NCBI RefSeq assembly: GCF_011493005.1
Contig: NZ_CP049158.1
Location: 1,302,001 to 1,366,000, forward strand
DNA length: 64,000 nt
Source: Caballeronia sp. SBC1
Lineage (GTDB): Bacteria > Pseudomonadota > Gammaproteobacteria > Burkholderiales > Burkholderiaceae
Direction: 5' to 3'
Shown: one piece after another, positions 27,080-36,377 of the stretch
How the letters are laid out: the number at the start of each line of letters is the position of its first letter
Position numbering within the stretch: the first letter of the stretch is position 1
Translations under genes and position numbers: made by a program
The notes under the pieces: generated by a model
What the model saw: only the letters and a program-made list of their open reading frames with translations
Told to the model about the DNA's origin: nothing
The model's database searches: none

Positions 27080-27376
27080 TTAGTGATAGTCCTGGTAATC
27101 AACAAGAACAGCATCTGTTCCTTCGAAAAAGAACGTCAGACGCCAGTTGCCAGTTACCCATATTGACCAGTGGCCTTCGACATCCTGCTTCTTCGGGGTC
27201 TGCCCGGTAAGCGGATGGAGTTTCCACGCCGCTGCGTTCATGTCGCCGGGACCCGTCGCGGCATGTAGCGCCGTCAGGCGAATCTGCAATTTCTCCGCAT
27301 GAGCTGCGGTAATGCCAGCTTTTGATCCGGTTAGAAAAAACCGCTCCAGGCCTTTGTGTCGAAAGCTCTTGATCAT
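27080..27376 (-). CDS. higB: HigB-type toxin (RelE/ParE superfamily mRNA interferase)
   Basis: From the ATG at 27376 the product is 98 residues; HigB is normally about 92. The N-terminus IKSFRHKGLERFFLTG and the C-terminal half (AWKLHPLTG, HWSIWVTGNWRLTFFFEG, VDYQDYH) are typical. HigB cleaves mRNA in the ribosome and stops growth when HigA is lost. The start codon overlaps a palindrome (27375-27406) and no Shine-Dalgarno sequence is visible upstream, so the transcript may be nearly leaderless. A start five codons upstream (27391) is also in frame and also lacks a ribosome-binding site. Confidence 0.92.
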   Translation of the reverse strand: MIKSFRHKGLERFFLTGSKAGITAAHAEKLQIRLTALHAATGPGDMNAAAWKLHPLTGQTPKKQDVEGHWSIWVTGNWRLTFFFEGTDAVLVDYQDYH

Positions 27377-27406
27377 CCGTATAGTGTACATGAACGCTAT
27401 ACGGAT
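27375..27406. promoter_or_regulatory. Palindromic operator of the hig operon
   Basis: ATCCGTATAG (27375-27384) and CTATACGGAT (27397-27406) are perfect inverted copies of 10 bp separated by 12 bp. The palindrome overlaps the higB start codon, where an antitoxin-type repressor would block transcription and initiation. HigA binding to it is inference. Confidence 0.7.
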
Positions 27407-27490
27407 CGCAATATTGACCGGCGATTGCGCACCGCCGGCTGCCGCCATAGGGAGGTTTTGGTACGACGGAAATACTCTGATCCTCCAGCC

Positions 27491-28723
27491 TCACCCCCTC
27501 GAAGCCCCGCCCTCGATTTCAAGCACCAGAGGAAACCGCACTTCGAATACGCTGCCACGGCCCTTGTACGACTCAAAGCGGATCACGCCCTGCAGTTCGC
27601 GCCCGAGTTCCTTCACGATCGCGAGCCCCAACCCCGTGCCGGGAATTTCGTCGGAGGCCGCGCGTTCAAACTCTTCGAATACCCGTTCGCGATCCTCCTC
27701 GCTAATGCCCATGCCCGTGTCCGACACACGCAGCGTCCAGTGTTTCGCACCCGACGTGACGATCGCCAGTTCCACCTCGCCCGTCGTGGTGTATTTGATT
27801 GCGTTGGACAGCAGGTTCAACGCAATCTGCTTCATCTTCAGCCGGTTGGACGTGATCATGTTCAATGCCGGATCGACGCGCCCCTTGAGCGTCAGCCCCT
27901 TCACCTTCGCAGACGCCTGGCAAAGCTGCATGAGTTCGTCAAAGAGTTCGGTCAGGTCAAAATGCTCGACCGTCAGGATGGAGTCATCGGCAAGCACTTT
28001 CGAATATTCACCCATCTCATCGACGAGCGTGGCCATGTCGGTGACCTGGCGTTTCGCGAGTGCGATCGCCCGGTCGTTTTTAGTCTGCGAGCGGCCGATC
28101 AATTGCAGCGCGGTCGCGAATACGTTCAGGAAGTTACGCAGGTCGTGAGCCACGCGGCGTGCCACCTGCATGCGCGTTTCGTAGAGGTCGCTGATCAGCC
28201 GTTGCCGCAGAGTCAGCTCCTGATTCGCGCGCTCCAGCATGCCGGTGTATTCATCGAGTTTCCGGTCGCGTTCGCCCACCGCCTCGCGAACGGAAGTGAG
28301 CGTAACGAAACTGAGCGTCTGGTCGGTGATCAGACGTGCGCGTTCCTCACGCCTGCGGTCAAACGAGGAATGCCGCTGCGCGTAATCGCCGATGGCCGCG
28401 AGCAGGACCTGGCGGAACAAGTCGAGTTCGCGAACCAGTTCGTCAATACGATAACCCTGCTGCCAGCGCCATTTTCCGTGTTCGCGCGCGTCATGTTCGA
28501 TCGCATGCTCCTGCGAATCCATATCCTGCGATTCAAGTACCAGGCAGATTTCGTCGAAAATACGCGGGACATGGTCGGCAAGCTGCCGGTAGGTGAGATC
28601 GTCGGAATGCTCTACCTCGGCGTCACCAAACACGAGTTGCATCCAGTGCTCGGTGAGCTGCGTCTGCTGCTCACGCAAGGCTGTGGCGAGGCCCTTCAAG
28701 GCGCCAGTGGCGATTTGGCTCAT
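27491..28723 (-). CDS. Sensor histidine kinase, soluble
   Basis: A 410-residue kinase without membrane helices, hence cytoplasmic. Residues about 1-150 form a helical sensory region resembling RsbR-type N-terminal domains. A coiled coil then leads to the dimerisation domain with phospho-acceptor His193 (VAHDLRNFLN). The catalytic domain follows, with the N box (NLLSNAIKYT), G1 (DTGMGIS) and G2 (GTGLGLAI). No response regulator gene adjoins; the nearest, at 60417, is distant. The ATG at 28723 is preferred; an upstream GTG at 28882 has a possible GAAGAGA site and would add 53 residues of low resemblance. Confidence 0.88.
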   Translation of the reverse strand: MSQIATGALKGLATALREQQTQLTEHWMQLVFGDAEVEHSDDLTYRQLADHVPRIFDEICLVLESQDMDSQEHAIEHDAREHGKWRWQQGYRIDELVRELDLFRQVLLAAIGDYAQRHSSFDRRREERARLITDQTLSFVTLTSVREAVGERDRKLDEYTGMLERANQELTLRQRLISDLYETRMQVARRVAHDLRNFLNVFATALQLIGRSQTKNDRAIALAKRQVTDMATLVDEMGEYSKVLADDSILTVEHFDLTELFDELMQLCQASAKVKGLTLKGRVDPALNMITSNRLKMKQIALNLLSNAIKYTTTGEVELAIVTSGAKHWTLRVSDTGMGISEEDRERVFEEFERAASDEIPGTGLGLAIVKELGRELQGVIRFESYKGRGSVFEVRFPLVLEIEGGASRG

Positions 28724-28912
28724 CCCCGAAATCCGTAGGCTGTAGCGCGCCGGATCGGCGCCTGGAGTAATGCTGATGGCGGCAGGCAGCGGATAGCGCC
28801 CGCCGGAACGCCCGGTCCGGGTATTGGACGCGAGTGACTTAAGTATAAGACGACGTAAATACGACGCAATGGCGTGGTGCACGGATTCTCTTCGCGCCCG
28901 CGCCGGCCCGCG

Positions 28913-29884
28913 TCAATCCCCGCTCGCGGTCGTGTTTGTGGCCGTAAGCAACCTCGACGTACTTGCGTCTATCAAGCGCTGAACAAACTGCCGCGCGGAC
29001 GGCGACAGCACGCCCACCTTGCGCGTCACAATGCCGAACGTCTGCGACTTCGACTTGAATCCGATCGGCAGCGTGCGCAGCATGCGATGTTTGCAAAACA
29101 GCCTCGCCACGCCCGCCGGCAGCACCGAAACGAGGTCGGCGCTACATTGCAGTAACGCGACCGTCACGAACGTCGACGCCGTCGAGATGGCACTCAGCGG
29201 CACCTGCGCCCCCGCGAGATCCATCTCACGCTGCAACAGCGCCTGCATTGGCATGGCGCTCGGGTAAGTGACCCAGCGATGCCCGCCCAGATCCGCAAAT
29301 GTCAGCTCGCCGGCTGCGAGTGGCGGATGATCGTAGCCGACCACGACCGACAAGGGCTCGTCCCCCAGCGGCTGATAGAGATATCTCGAAGGTTCATCGC
29401 TGACTATCGAGCGGCCGACTACCAGATCCAGCCGCCCGTCGTCGAGCAACGCCAGCATCCGCGCGCTCGTGTCCTCCACGATTTCTATCGATAAACCCGG
29501 ATTGCGCACTTGTAACTCGTTCAAGATGGGCACCACCAGATCCGGCACTGACCCCATGATCGCGCCAACCGCGAGCCGGCCGCCCGTGCCCGAGCGGATA
29601 TCGGCGACTTCCTGGCACAGCGAAGTCAGGTCCGCCGCCAGCAGCCGCGCGTAGCGAATGACGCAGAAACCGAACTGGTTCGGCACCAGCCCTTTCTTCG
29701 CGCGCTCGAACAGCGGCGCTTCCAGCATCGACTCCAGCTCGGCCAGCGCCTTGCTCGCGGCCGATTGCGTCATCGACATGGCGCTCGAGGCTTTATGCAG
29801 CGACTTGTGGTCATCAAGCGCAATCAGCAGTTGCAACTGCTTCATGCGCAAGCGGCCCATTAATACGTCCAGCGTGGATTTCAT
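28913..29884 (-). CDS. LysR-family transcriptional regulator
   Basis: A 323-residue regulator. The N-terminal winged helix (residues about 9-70: MKQLQLLIALDDHKSLHKASSAM, then SQSAASKALAELE) is followed by a periplasmic-binding-protein-like effector domain (GRLAVGAIMGSVPDLV, LDLVVGRSI). It is divergent from the dehydratase/semialdehyde dehydrogenase genes with a 138-bp gap, the standard layout for a LysR protein activating its neighbour. Its inducer is probably the substrate or an intermediate of that route, such as a 2-keto-3-deoxy sugar acid. This is inferred from context. Confidence 0.92.
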   Translation of the reverse strand: MKSTLDVLMGRLRMKQLQLLIALDDHKSLHKASSAMSMTQSAASKALAELESMLEAPLFERAKKGLVPNQFGFCVIRYARLLAADLTSLCQEVADIRSGTGGRLAVGAIMGSVPDLVVPILNELQVRNPGLSIEIVEDTSARMLALLDDGRLDLVVGRSIVSDEPSRYLYQPLGDEPLSVVVGYDHPPLAAGELTFADLGGHRWVTYPSAMPMQALLQREMDLAGAQVPLSAISTASTFVTVALLQCSADLVSVLPAGVARLFCKHRMLRTLPIGFKSKSQTFGIVTRKVGVLSPSARQFVQRLIDASTSRLLTATNTTASGD

Positions 29885-29961
29885 GGCGTGTTCGTCAAAC
29901 CGTGGGACTGATCCAGGAAGGTCAGGTGAGTCGCAAAAGCGATCACTAGATGGAAAGGTTT

Positions 29962-29995
29962 CACTATACAGCGCCTTGAACCAGCACCTATAGTG
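29962..29995. promoter_or_regulatory. Candidate LysR operator
   Basis: CACTATA (29962-29968) and TATAGTG (29989-29995) are perfect inverted copies with 27-bp centre spacing, inside the gap between the divergent lysR gene and the dehydratase gene. LysR-type proteins bind dyads of this kind near the promoter. Binding is not shown. Confidence 0.45.
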
Positions 29996-30022
29996 GTCTC
30001 AAATAGACAATGGAGACTTGCA

Positions 30023-30955
30023 ATGCCCAATCAGACCCACCGCGCGACCTACCGCGGCGTGTTCCCGGTCGCCCCGACCGTCTTCGACGCCTCCGGACGC
30101 CTCGACCTGGACGGCCAGCGCCGCGCGATCGACTTCATGATCGACGCCGGATCGCACGGTCTGTGCATCCTCGCCAACTTCTCCGAACAATTCGCGCTCA
30201 CCGACGACGAACGCGCCGCCGTGCAGAAAGCGGTGCTGGAACACGTCGCCGGCCGCGTGCCGGTGATCGTGACCACCACGCATTTCAGCAGCGATGTCTG
30301 CGCGGCCCGCAGCCGCGCCGCGCAGGATGCCGGCGCCGCGATGGTCATGGTCATGCCGCCGTATCACGGCGCGACCATCCGCGTGGGTGAACGCGGGATC
30401 TATGAGTTTTTCAATCGCGTGTCCGACGCCATCGACATCCCGATCATGATCCAGGACGCGCCGGTCGCCGGCACGCCGCTCTCCGCGTCGTTTCTGGCGA
30501 GGCTCGCGAAGGAAATCGCGAACGTGTCGTACTTCAAGATCGAAACAGCGCAAGCGGCGTCGAAGCTGCGCGAACTGATCGAACTGGGCGGCGATGCGAT
30601 CGTCGGCCCGTGGGACGGCGAGGAAGCCATCACGCTGATTCCGGATTTCGATGCCGGCGCGACCGGTGCGATGACGGGCGGCGGTTATCCGGACGGGATC
30701 CGCAAGATCGTCGACGCGTACACCTCCGGCGACACGGAAGGCGCCGCTGAGCTGTATGAGCAATGGCTACCGCTCATCAACTACGAGAACCGCCAATGCG
30801 GACTCGCCGCCTGCAAGGCGCTGATGATGGAAGGCGGCGTGATCCGCTCCGACACCACGCGACACCCGTTCGCGCCGATGCATCCGTCGACCCGCGCCGG
30901 CCTGATGAAAGTCGCGCGCCGCCTTGATCCGCTCGTGCTGAGGTGGGGCAAGTGA
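30023..30955 (+). CDS. DapA-family dehydratase, L-2-keto-3-deoxyarabonate dehydratase-like
   Basis: A 310-residue TIM-barrel lyase of the dihydrodipicolinate synthase family. The Schiff-base lysine is Lys172 in SYFKIETAQ. In place of the aldolase GxxGE loop it has LANFSEQFALTDDER (about 50-64), typical of 2-keto-3-deoxy acid dehydratases rather than DHDPS. The likely reaction is L-2-keto-3-deoxyarabonate or a similar acid to 2-oxoglutarate semialdehyde. The downstream dehydrogenase would convert that to 2-oxoglutarate. The ATG at 30023 has GGAGA upstream; a GTG at 29993 is unlikely. It is divergent from a LysR regulator. Confidence 0.82.
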   Translation: MPNQTHRATYRGVFPVAPTVFDASGRLDLDGQRRAIDFMIDAGSHGLCILANFSEQFALTDDERAAVQKAVLEHVAGRVPVIVTTTHFSSDVCAARSRAAQDAGAAMVMVMPPYHGATIRVGERGIYEFFNRVSDAIDIPIMIQDAPVAGTPLSASFLARLAKEIANVSYFKIETAQAASKLRELIELGGDAIVGPWDGEEAITLIPDFDAGATGAMTGGGYPDGIRKIVDAYTSGDTEGAAELYEQWLPLINYENRQCGLAACKALMMEGGVIRSDTTRHPFAPMHPSTRAGLMKVARRLDPLVLRWGK

Positions 30956-31013
30956 CGCGGGGTAAGTGACGTAGTCCGGACACTTTAATTACACCAACAG
31001 GATTCGAACCATC

Positions 31014-32597
31014 ATGGAAATTTCCGGCGATCTGCTGATCGGCAAACAAACCCTTCGCGGTACGAACGGCTCAATCAAGGGCACCAACGCCGCCACGGGC
31101 GAGCCGCTTGAGCCCGCCTTCGGCGGTGCTTCGCTCGACCAGCTGGAGCAAGCCTGCGCGCTCGCGTGGCAAGCATCCGACATCTATCGCGAACTGCCGC
31201 TTGAAACCCGCGCCAAGTTCCTGGAAACGATCGCGCAGAACATTCTCGATCTCGGCGATGTCCTGATCGACCGCTGCGTGACCGAAAGCGGCCTGCCGCG
31301 CGGCCGCATTGAAGGCGAACGCGGCCGCACCGTCGGCCAGTTGCGCATGTTCGCGGCGGTCGTGCGTGAAGGCGACTTCCTCGGCGTGCGTATCGACCCG
31401 GCGCAGCCGCAGCGCCAGCCGCTGCCGCGCGTCGACCTGCGGCTGCGTTATGTGCCAGTCGGCCCTGTTACCGTGTTCGGCGCAAGCAACTTCCCGCTGG
31501 CGTTCTCGGTAGCGGGCGGCGATACCGCCTCCGCCCTGGCGGCGGGTTGCCCGGTCATCGCGAAGGCTCACTCGGCGCATCCGGGAACGTCGGCGCTGGT
31601 CGGACGCGCCGTGCAGAAAGCGGTCGCGGATTGCGGTCTGCCGGAAGGCACGTTCTCCCTGCTCTTCGATAGTGGCCGTGACATCGGCCAGGGTCTCGTC
31701 TCGGACCGGCGTATCAAAGCAGTCGGATTCACCGGTTCACGCGGCGGCGGCACGGCGCTGATGAAGCTCGCGGCAGCACGTCGCGAACCGATTCCCGTCT
31801 ACGCCGAAATGAGCAGCATCAACCCGGTCTTGTTGTTCCCGCATGCGCTGAAAAATCGCGGCGCGGCGATTGGCAAGGCCTTCGCCGGCTCGCTTGCGCT
31901 CGGCGCCGGCCAGTTCTGCACGAACCCCGGCCTGGTGCTTGCCATTGACGGTCCTGAGCTCGATGCGTTCATCGAAGCAACGGCTGCCGCCCTGAGCGAA
32001 ACACCCGCCGCCACGATGCTGACCCCGGGTATTCACAAGGCTTACGAATCAGCCGTGAATAAGACAGCAGAGCACGGCGAGGTCGAGACGCTCGCGCGAG
32101 GCTGCGCAGCAAAGGGGGCGACGCAAGGGCAAGCAGCGCTGTTTTCGACCACCGCCGAAGCGTTCCGCGCCAATCCGGAATTGCACGAGGAAATTTTCGG
32201 CGCGGCTTCACTGATCGTGCGATGCCCGGATCTGGCCACGGTGCTCGATATCGTGGAACAACTGGAAGGCCAGTTGACGGCGGCCTTGCATATCGATGAA
32301 GCCGATCATGACGATGCCCGCCGTTTCCTGCCGGCGCTGGAACGCCGGACCGGGCGGATTCTGGTCAATGGTTTCGGTACGGGCGTGGAAGTTGGTCATG
32401 CCATGGTCCACGGCGGCCCCTTCCCCTCCACCGCCGACGGCCGATCAACTTCCGTGGGCAGTCTCGCCATCGACCGCTTCCTGCGTCCTGTGAGCTACCA
32501 GGACATGCCCGAAGGCCTGTTGCCGGACACGCTAAAAACCGCCAATCCGCTCGGACTGAACCGGCGGCTAGACGGCAAACTGCAGTTATCGAAGTAA
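31014..32597 (+). CDS. NADP-dependent aldehyde dehydrogenase, 2-oxoglutarate semialdehyde dehydrogenase-like
   Basis: A 527-residue aldehyde dehydrogenase. The catalytic cysteine is Cys302 in [11 protein letters not shown], with an upstream glutamate in [10 protein letters not shown] and the cofactor segment [10 protein letters not shown]. Length and motifs match the long (about 525-residue) alpha-ketoglutaric semialdehyde dehydrogenases of the glucarate/hydroxyproline types. It would oxidise the semialdehyde made by the preceding dehydratase to 2-oxoglutarate, feeding the TCA cycle. It follows the dehydratase gene by 58 bp on the same strand. Earlier pathway steps (sugar dehydrogenase, lactonase, acid dehydratase) are not in the window. 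Confidence 0.85.
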   Translation: MEISGDLLIGKQTLRGTNGSIKGTNAATGEPLEPAFGGASLDQLEQACALAWQASDIYRELPLETRAKFLETIAQNILDLGDVLIDRCVTESGLPRGRIEGERGRTVGQLRMFAAVVREGDFLGVRIDPAQPQRQPLPRVDLRLRYVPVGPVTVFGASNFPLAFSVAGGDTASALAAGCPVIAKAHSAHPGTSALVGRAVQKAVADCGLPEGTFSLLFDSGRDIGQGLVSDRRIKAVGFTGSRGGGTALMKLAAARREPIPVYAEMSSINPVLLFPHALKNRGAAIGKAFAGSLALGAGQFCTNPGLVLAIDGPELDAFIEATAAALSETPAATMLTPGIHKAYESAVNKTAEHGEVETLARGCAAKGATQGQAALFSTTAEAFRANPELHEEIFGAASLIVRCPDLATVLDIVEQLEGQLTAALHIDEADHDDARRFLPALERRTGRILVNGFGTGVEVGHAMVHGGPFPSTADGRSTSVGSLAIDRFLRPVSYQDMPEGLLPDTLKTANPLGLNRRLDGKLQLSK

Positions 32598-32616
32598 GGT
32601 GTAGAGGGACTGGCAG

Positions 32617-33357
32617 TCAGACTTCGAGGCAGCAATCCAGGCTGACCTCGAAGTATTCATAGCTGCGCTGGATGCCGCGTTTGACATCGCGGATATCGGC
32701 CACGCGCGGTGCGTGGCCGAGCAACGTGGCTACTATGTCGAGGGCTTCCCACGGATGCGCGTCGTCGTAATGCGCGTGCATCCTGAGCCAGCGCATGGTC
32801 GACTTGCGGATCGGTTCAGGATAGCTGTGAGCGAGCGTGTCGCGGCTGCAGAGCAGTGTGGACCATTCTCCGGTCACGCCTTCAACGGCGAAATTAGTCG
32901 CGGCTATCGACGCGTGCAGCGGGTCCGTGTTGCTGCTTTTCCAGCACCAGTGACTTAGTGCAAACGCGAGCGCGGGCGCTTCGCCGGCTTGCAGGTCCTC
33001 GCGCGAAACATCATGGGCCGCGGCCCAGTCGACCCAATAATCGGCGTGATTCTGCTCGACGCGGATATTGCGCGTGAGATACCGCCGCGCCATGCGCGAG
33101 CCCGGTGTTTCTTCGGGTCCGATCTTCTGCAGGTTCATGCCCATGTACTGCGGAAACTGGTTGATCACCGGCCAGCCGTTGATCAGGAACGCACGCATTT
33201 CACGCGGGCCGAGTTCGCCGTCGCGCAACAACCGAAAAAGCGGATGTGCTGTCACACGGCTTTTTGCCGCGCTCGTTTCCAACAAAACTTCCTGCAACCA
33301 AAGTGGGTAGCTTGCTATGTTCTTGAGGTCTCCCTCTCTTGTAAACCCACCCCCCAT
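32617..33357 (-). CDS. TenA/PqqC-like (heme-oxygenase-fold) protein
   Basis: A 246-residue all-helical protein of the TenA/PqqC/iron-containing redox enzyme class. Candidate metal or cofactor residues include the His of VEQNHADYW and Glu/His clusters in FAVEGVTGEW and MRMHAHYDDAHPWEAL. The true reaction is unknown; relatives degrade thiamine, make PQQ or carry di-iron sites. The ATG overlaps the stop of the upstream GGDEF-EAL gene, and its AAGGAGG ribosome site is built from that gene's last codons, so the two are translationally coupled. A redox or O2 input to the c-di-GMP enzyme is one possible link. Confidence 0.8.
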   Translation of the reverse strand: MGGGFTREGDLKNIASYPLWLQEVLLETSAAKSRVTAHPLFRLLRDGELGPREMRAFLINGWPVINQFPQYMGMNLQKIGPEETPGSRMARRYLTRNIRVEQNHADYWVDWAAAHDVSREDLQAGEAPALAFALSHWCWKSSNTDPLHASIAATNFAVEGVTGEWSTLLCSRDTLAHSYPEPIRKSTMRWLRMHAHYDDAHPWEALDIVATLLGHAPRVADIRDVKRGIQRSYEYFEVSLDCCLEV

Positions 33358-35816
33358 CACGCCTCCTTAGCTAGTGTCAGAACGGCTGGCTCTGTCCAAA
33401 GCGTAGGCCGTCCTATGTAAAACCCTTGCGCATAATCCACCCCGAGGCCATGCAGCGCCCGCAGGATCCCTTCGCTTTCCACATATTCCGCTATGGTCCG
33501 GCATTTCATTGAGTGACCCATCTCGTTGATGGCCGCGACCATCTCGCGGCTCACCGGATCGAGCACCATGTCGGTCACGAAGCTGCCGTCGATCTTCAAA
33601 TACTCCACCGGCAGATGCTTCAGGTAACCGAACGACGACATGCCCGCGCCGAAGTCATCGAGCGCGAAATGGCAGCCGAGCGCATTCAACTCATGCATGA
33701 ACCGTGCGGCCGACGCCAGGTTGGCAATCGCGGTGGTTTCCGTAATTTCGAAGCAGATCATGCCAGGGGAGACGCCCGTGCGCTGAAATTGGTCGCGCAC
33801 GAAACCGAGGAAACGTTCGTCGCCCACCGAGGCGCCTGACAGGTTGATCGCATATTCCTTGAAGCGCTTATGACGGGTACGTGAAAGCATATCGAAGGCA
33901 TTGCGAATGACCCACCGGTCGATAGCCGTCATCAGCCCATACCGCTCGGCGGCCGGAATGAACAGGGTCGGCGCGATCACGCCGTTGGTCACGGCCGGGT
34001 CAAGCATGCGCAGCAGCAATTCGGCGCGCTGACCTTCCGTTGAAGCAGGCAAGCCGTCGGTCACGGCCACGATGGGTTGCACGTAGAGGCAGAAGTGATC
34101 GTGTTCGAGCGCCTGCTTGAGACGTCGTCCCCACGATACTTCGCTCGCGTGACGCGCGAGTTCGCGGTCGCCCAGATCCGCCAGTTGCACCCGGTCGCGG
34201 CCGCGTTCCTTCGCCATGTAGCACGCGATATCGGCGAGCCGCATGGCCTCTTCCACGCTCATTTCCGTGTTGCGCAAGTCGACCACGCCGACGCTCACGC
34301 TGGTCGTGAACGGCTGCGCTTCCCAGTTGAAGACGAAGTCGTTCAGGCATGCGCGCAGGCGTTCCGCGACCGCCTGAATGCCCGGGGTGTCGTAACCCTG
34401 CAGCAGCACGCCGAACTCGTCGCCGCCCAGCCGCGCAAGCGTGTCGTCCGGTTGCAGGCTGGCTTCGAAGCGCAGCGCGACTTCCCGCAGCATGGCGTCG
34501 CCGGCCGCGTGGCCGCAGGTGTCGTTGACCACCTTGAAGCGGTCGAGATCGAGGAACAGGAGGGCGGACGCCGCCGGCAGCCACGACGCCACCTCGCTCC
34601 AGCGCGTACCCAGCGCGTGTTGCAGGCGCCGCTCGAATTCGGCGCGGTTCACGAGCGCGGTGAGCCCGTCGTGCGTGGCTTGCCAGGCAAGACTTTCGAT
34701 ATATTCGTACTCGCGGGTCATGTTGCGCAGGATCAGCACGAAGCCGGATTCCGCATCGGCCGCATTGAGACTCGCGCCGGAAGCACTGATCCGCGACGTC
34801 ACCGCCTGCACGCGAATCTCGGCACCGTCACGCCGCTGCAGCAGCATCTCGGCCGCTTCGCCGTCAGGGCGCGTGCCCGCCCGGGCGTCCTCGATCGGGT
34901 TGAGCGGCTGGCGGCTATCGGCGTGCAGCAGCCTGAAGGTCTGCACCAGCGGCCGTCCAAGACAATCGCCCGCAAGACGCCCGGCGATCCGCTCGGCCGC
35001 CGGGTTGATGAATTCAATGTGCCCCGACGGCCCCGTCGCGATCACGGCCTCGCCGATCGAACCGAGCGTCGCCTTGGCGCGCGCCTCGCTCTGCTTGAGC
35101 GCGGCTTCAATGCGCCCGCGCTGCCTGATCAGCCGCCGCACGTGCACCGTTGAGAGGCACACGAGCAGCAGCGCCGCGACGAGGTCAACGGTCAGCAGCA
35201 GCGACGCCGTCTTGCGGAATGCGGTACCCAATACCTGTGAGAAACCCCATGACAGCGGCGCAATGGTCGCGTTGATGGTCCATATCTGCGATTTGTAGAC
35301 ACTCACGAGGGTCATGGGCATCTCACCGGCCGCGACCCGCGCGTGCAGCTCATTGCCAACTCGCTCCAGCTTCGCCAGTTCGGCGTCGCCGCGCGACCAG
35401 TAACCGACTGCCTCGCTGAAATAACTGACGTGGCGAAACATCTTGAAGGTCCAGATGACGTCGCTGACGTCATCTGGATGCACGCCGCTCGCAATCAGCG
35501 CCAGGCGCGCGCTGGCGGGATCGGGCGTGCTCTGGTCGAGCGCCAGACGGGCCGTGCGCAGGTTGCGCGGACCTTCCATGGCGGTCAGATATTGCTTGTA
35601 GGTACTTTCGGAGCCGGTTTCGGCGTACAGGTTCAGATAGAAAGCCGCGTCTTTCTGGCCTTTCGACCAGATGCTTTCTCCGCCAATGTATGCCCGTACC
35701 GAGGACATGATGTCGATACTGAAAATGGCGAGCGAAACGAGGACAAGAATGACGACCAGAAACGGCCAGGTGATCCGTATGAGCTGCGCATTCTCGCCCT
35801 TAGACGGCATGTCCAT
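33357..35816 (-). CDS. PAS-GGDEF-EAL membrane protein (c-di-GMP turnover)
   Basis: An 819-residue protein. It has an N-terminal transmembrane helix (residues about 12-35), a periplasmic loop of about 160 residues and a second helix near 200-220. A PAS domain follows (about 240-370, VIATGPSGHIEFINPAAERIAG). The GGDEF domain has an intact LGGDEFGVLL near 463-468, and the EAL domain starts near 598. The EAL triad reads ELL, but EITETTAI, ALDDFGAG and YLKIDGSF are kept, so phosphodiesterase activity is plausible. It probably senses a periplasmic or redox cue and adjusts c-di-GMP. GAAGGG precedes the ATG. The TenA/PqqC-like gene follows with overlap. Confidence 0.92.
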   Translation of the reverse strand: MDMPSKGENAQLIRITWPFLVVILVLVSLAIFSIDIMSSVRAYIGGESIWSKGQKDAAFYLNLYAETGSESTYKQYLTAMEGPRNLRTARLALDQSTPDPASARLALIASGVHPDDVSDVIWTFKMFRHVSYFSEAVGYWSRGDAELAKLERVGNELHARVAAGEMPMTLVSVYKSQIWTINATIAPLSWGFSQVLGTAFRKTASLLLTVDLVAALLLVCLSTVHVRRLIRQRGRIEAALKQSEARAKATLGSIGEAVIATGPSGHIEFINPAAERIAGRLAGDCLGRPLVQTFRLLHADSRQPLNPIEDARAGTRPDGEAAEMLLQRRDGAEIRVQAVTSRISASGASLNAADAESGFVLILRNMTREYEYIESLAWQATHDGLTALVNRAEFERRLQHALGTRWSEVASWLPAASALLFLDLDRFKVVNDTCGHAAGDAMLREVALRFEASLQPDDTLARLGGDEFGVLLQGYDTPGIQAVAERLRACLNDFVFNWEAQPFTTSVSVGVVDLRNTEMSVEEAMRLADIACYMAKERGRDRVQLADLGDRELARHASEVSWGRRLKQALEHDHFCLYVQPIVAVTDGLPASTEGQRAELLLRMLDPAVTNGVIAPTLFIPAAERYGLMTAIDRWVIRNAFDMLSRTRHKRFKEYAINLSGASVGDERFLGFVRDQFQRTGVSPGMICFEITETTAIANLASAARFMHELNALGCHFALDDFGAGMSSFGYLKHLPVEYLKIDGSFVTDMVLDPVSREMVAAINEMGHSMKCRTIAEYVESEGILRALHGLGVDYAQGFYIGRPTLWTEPAVLTLAKEA

Positions 35817-36377
35817 CGGTATGTCCCTTCTCCAAACCCGATGCTGGAGTGAGTTGCCGGGGTCAGACGGCGAGCATCGGATGGTGAGTCATTTGTATTT
35901 TTTACGGCTTTGGGGTGTTGCGCCCAGCCTCTCGCAGAGCGCTTACATCCTACCAAATTGCGAGTCTGTCTCAAATTTATTACTCGGTGTGGCAATCAGC
36001 GTAAACACCTCAAAATAATTGGGACCTGGCTGTTGTTTTTGAACCCGCCGGTGCCTGATTCGGGCCGCCGGGAAGCGCCATATTCGGACAGAACATAGGC
36101 TCCTGCCGACGAAACCGATGGCCGCTTTTGCCCGTTCGCCAGCGCCTTGACCGGCGGGGCCAAAGCAGGCACTAAGCAGCATGGTGCGGGCGGTGCGCCG
36201 GGTTTCCGGTGCGTGTTGACGCCGCCGCGGAGATGTCACATATTGGTTCCGGCTCCCTCGGCGCATGTCCAGCTTAGGGAGTGCGAAGCATTTTCGTCAT
36301 ACGAGTGACCGTTTTGTCCGATTAAACCGGACACGCAAGCGGAAAGGACAACCCTTGTGTCCCGGGAGGTTTTTGGC
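35817..36377. promoter_or_regulatory. Intergenic region upstream of the zinc-ribbon gene
   Basis: 561 bp without a credible gene. It is AT-rich near 35885-36030. A candidate sigma-70 promoter is TTGACG (36216-36221), a 17-bp spacer and CATATT (36239-36244), about 135 bp upstream of the zinc-ribbon gene. A short dyad GTCCG...CGGAC lies near 36317-36332. Nothing else is evident. Confidence 0.45.
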
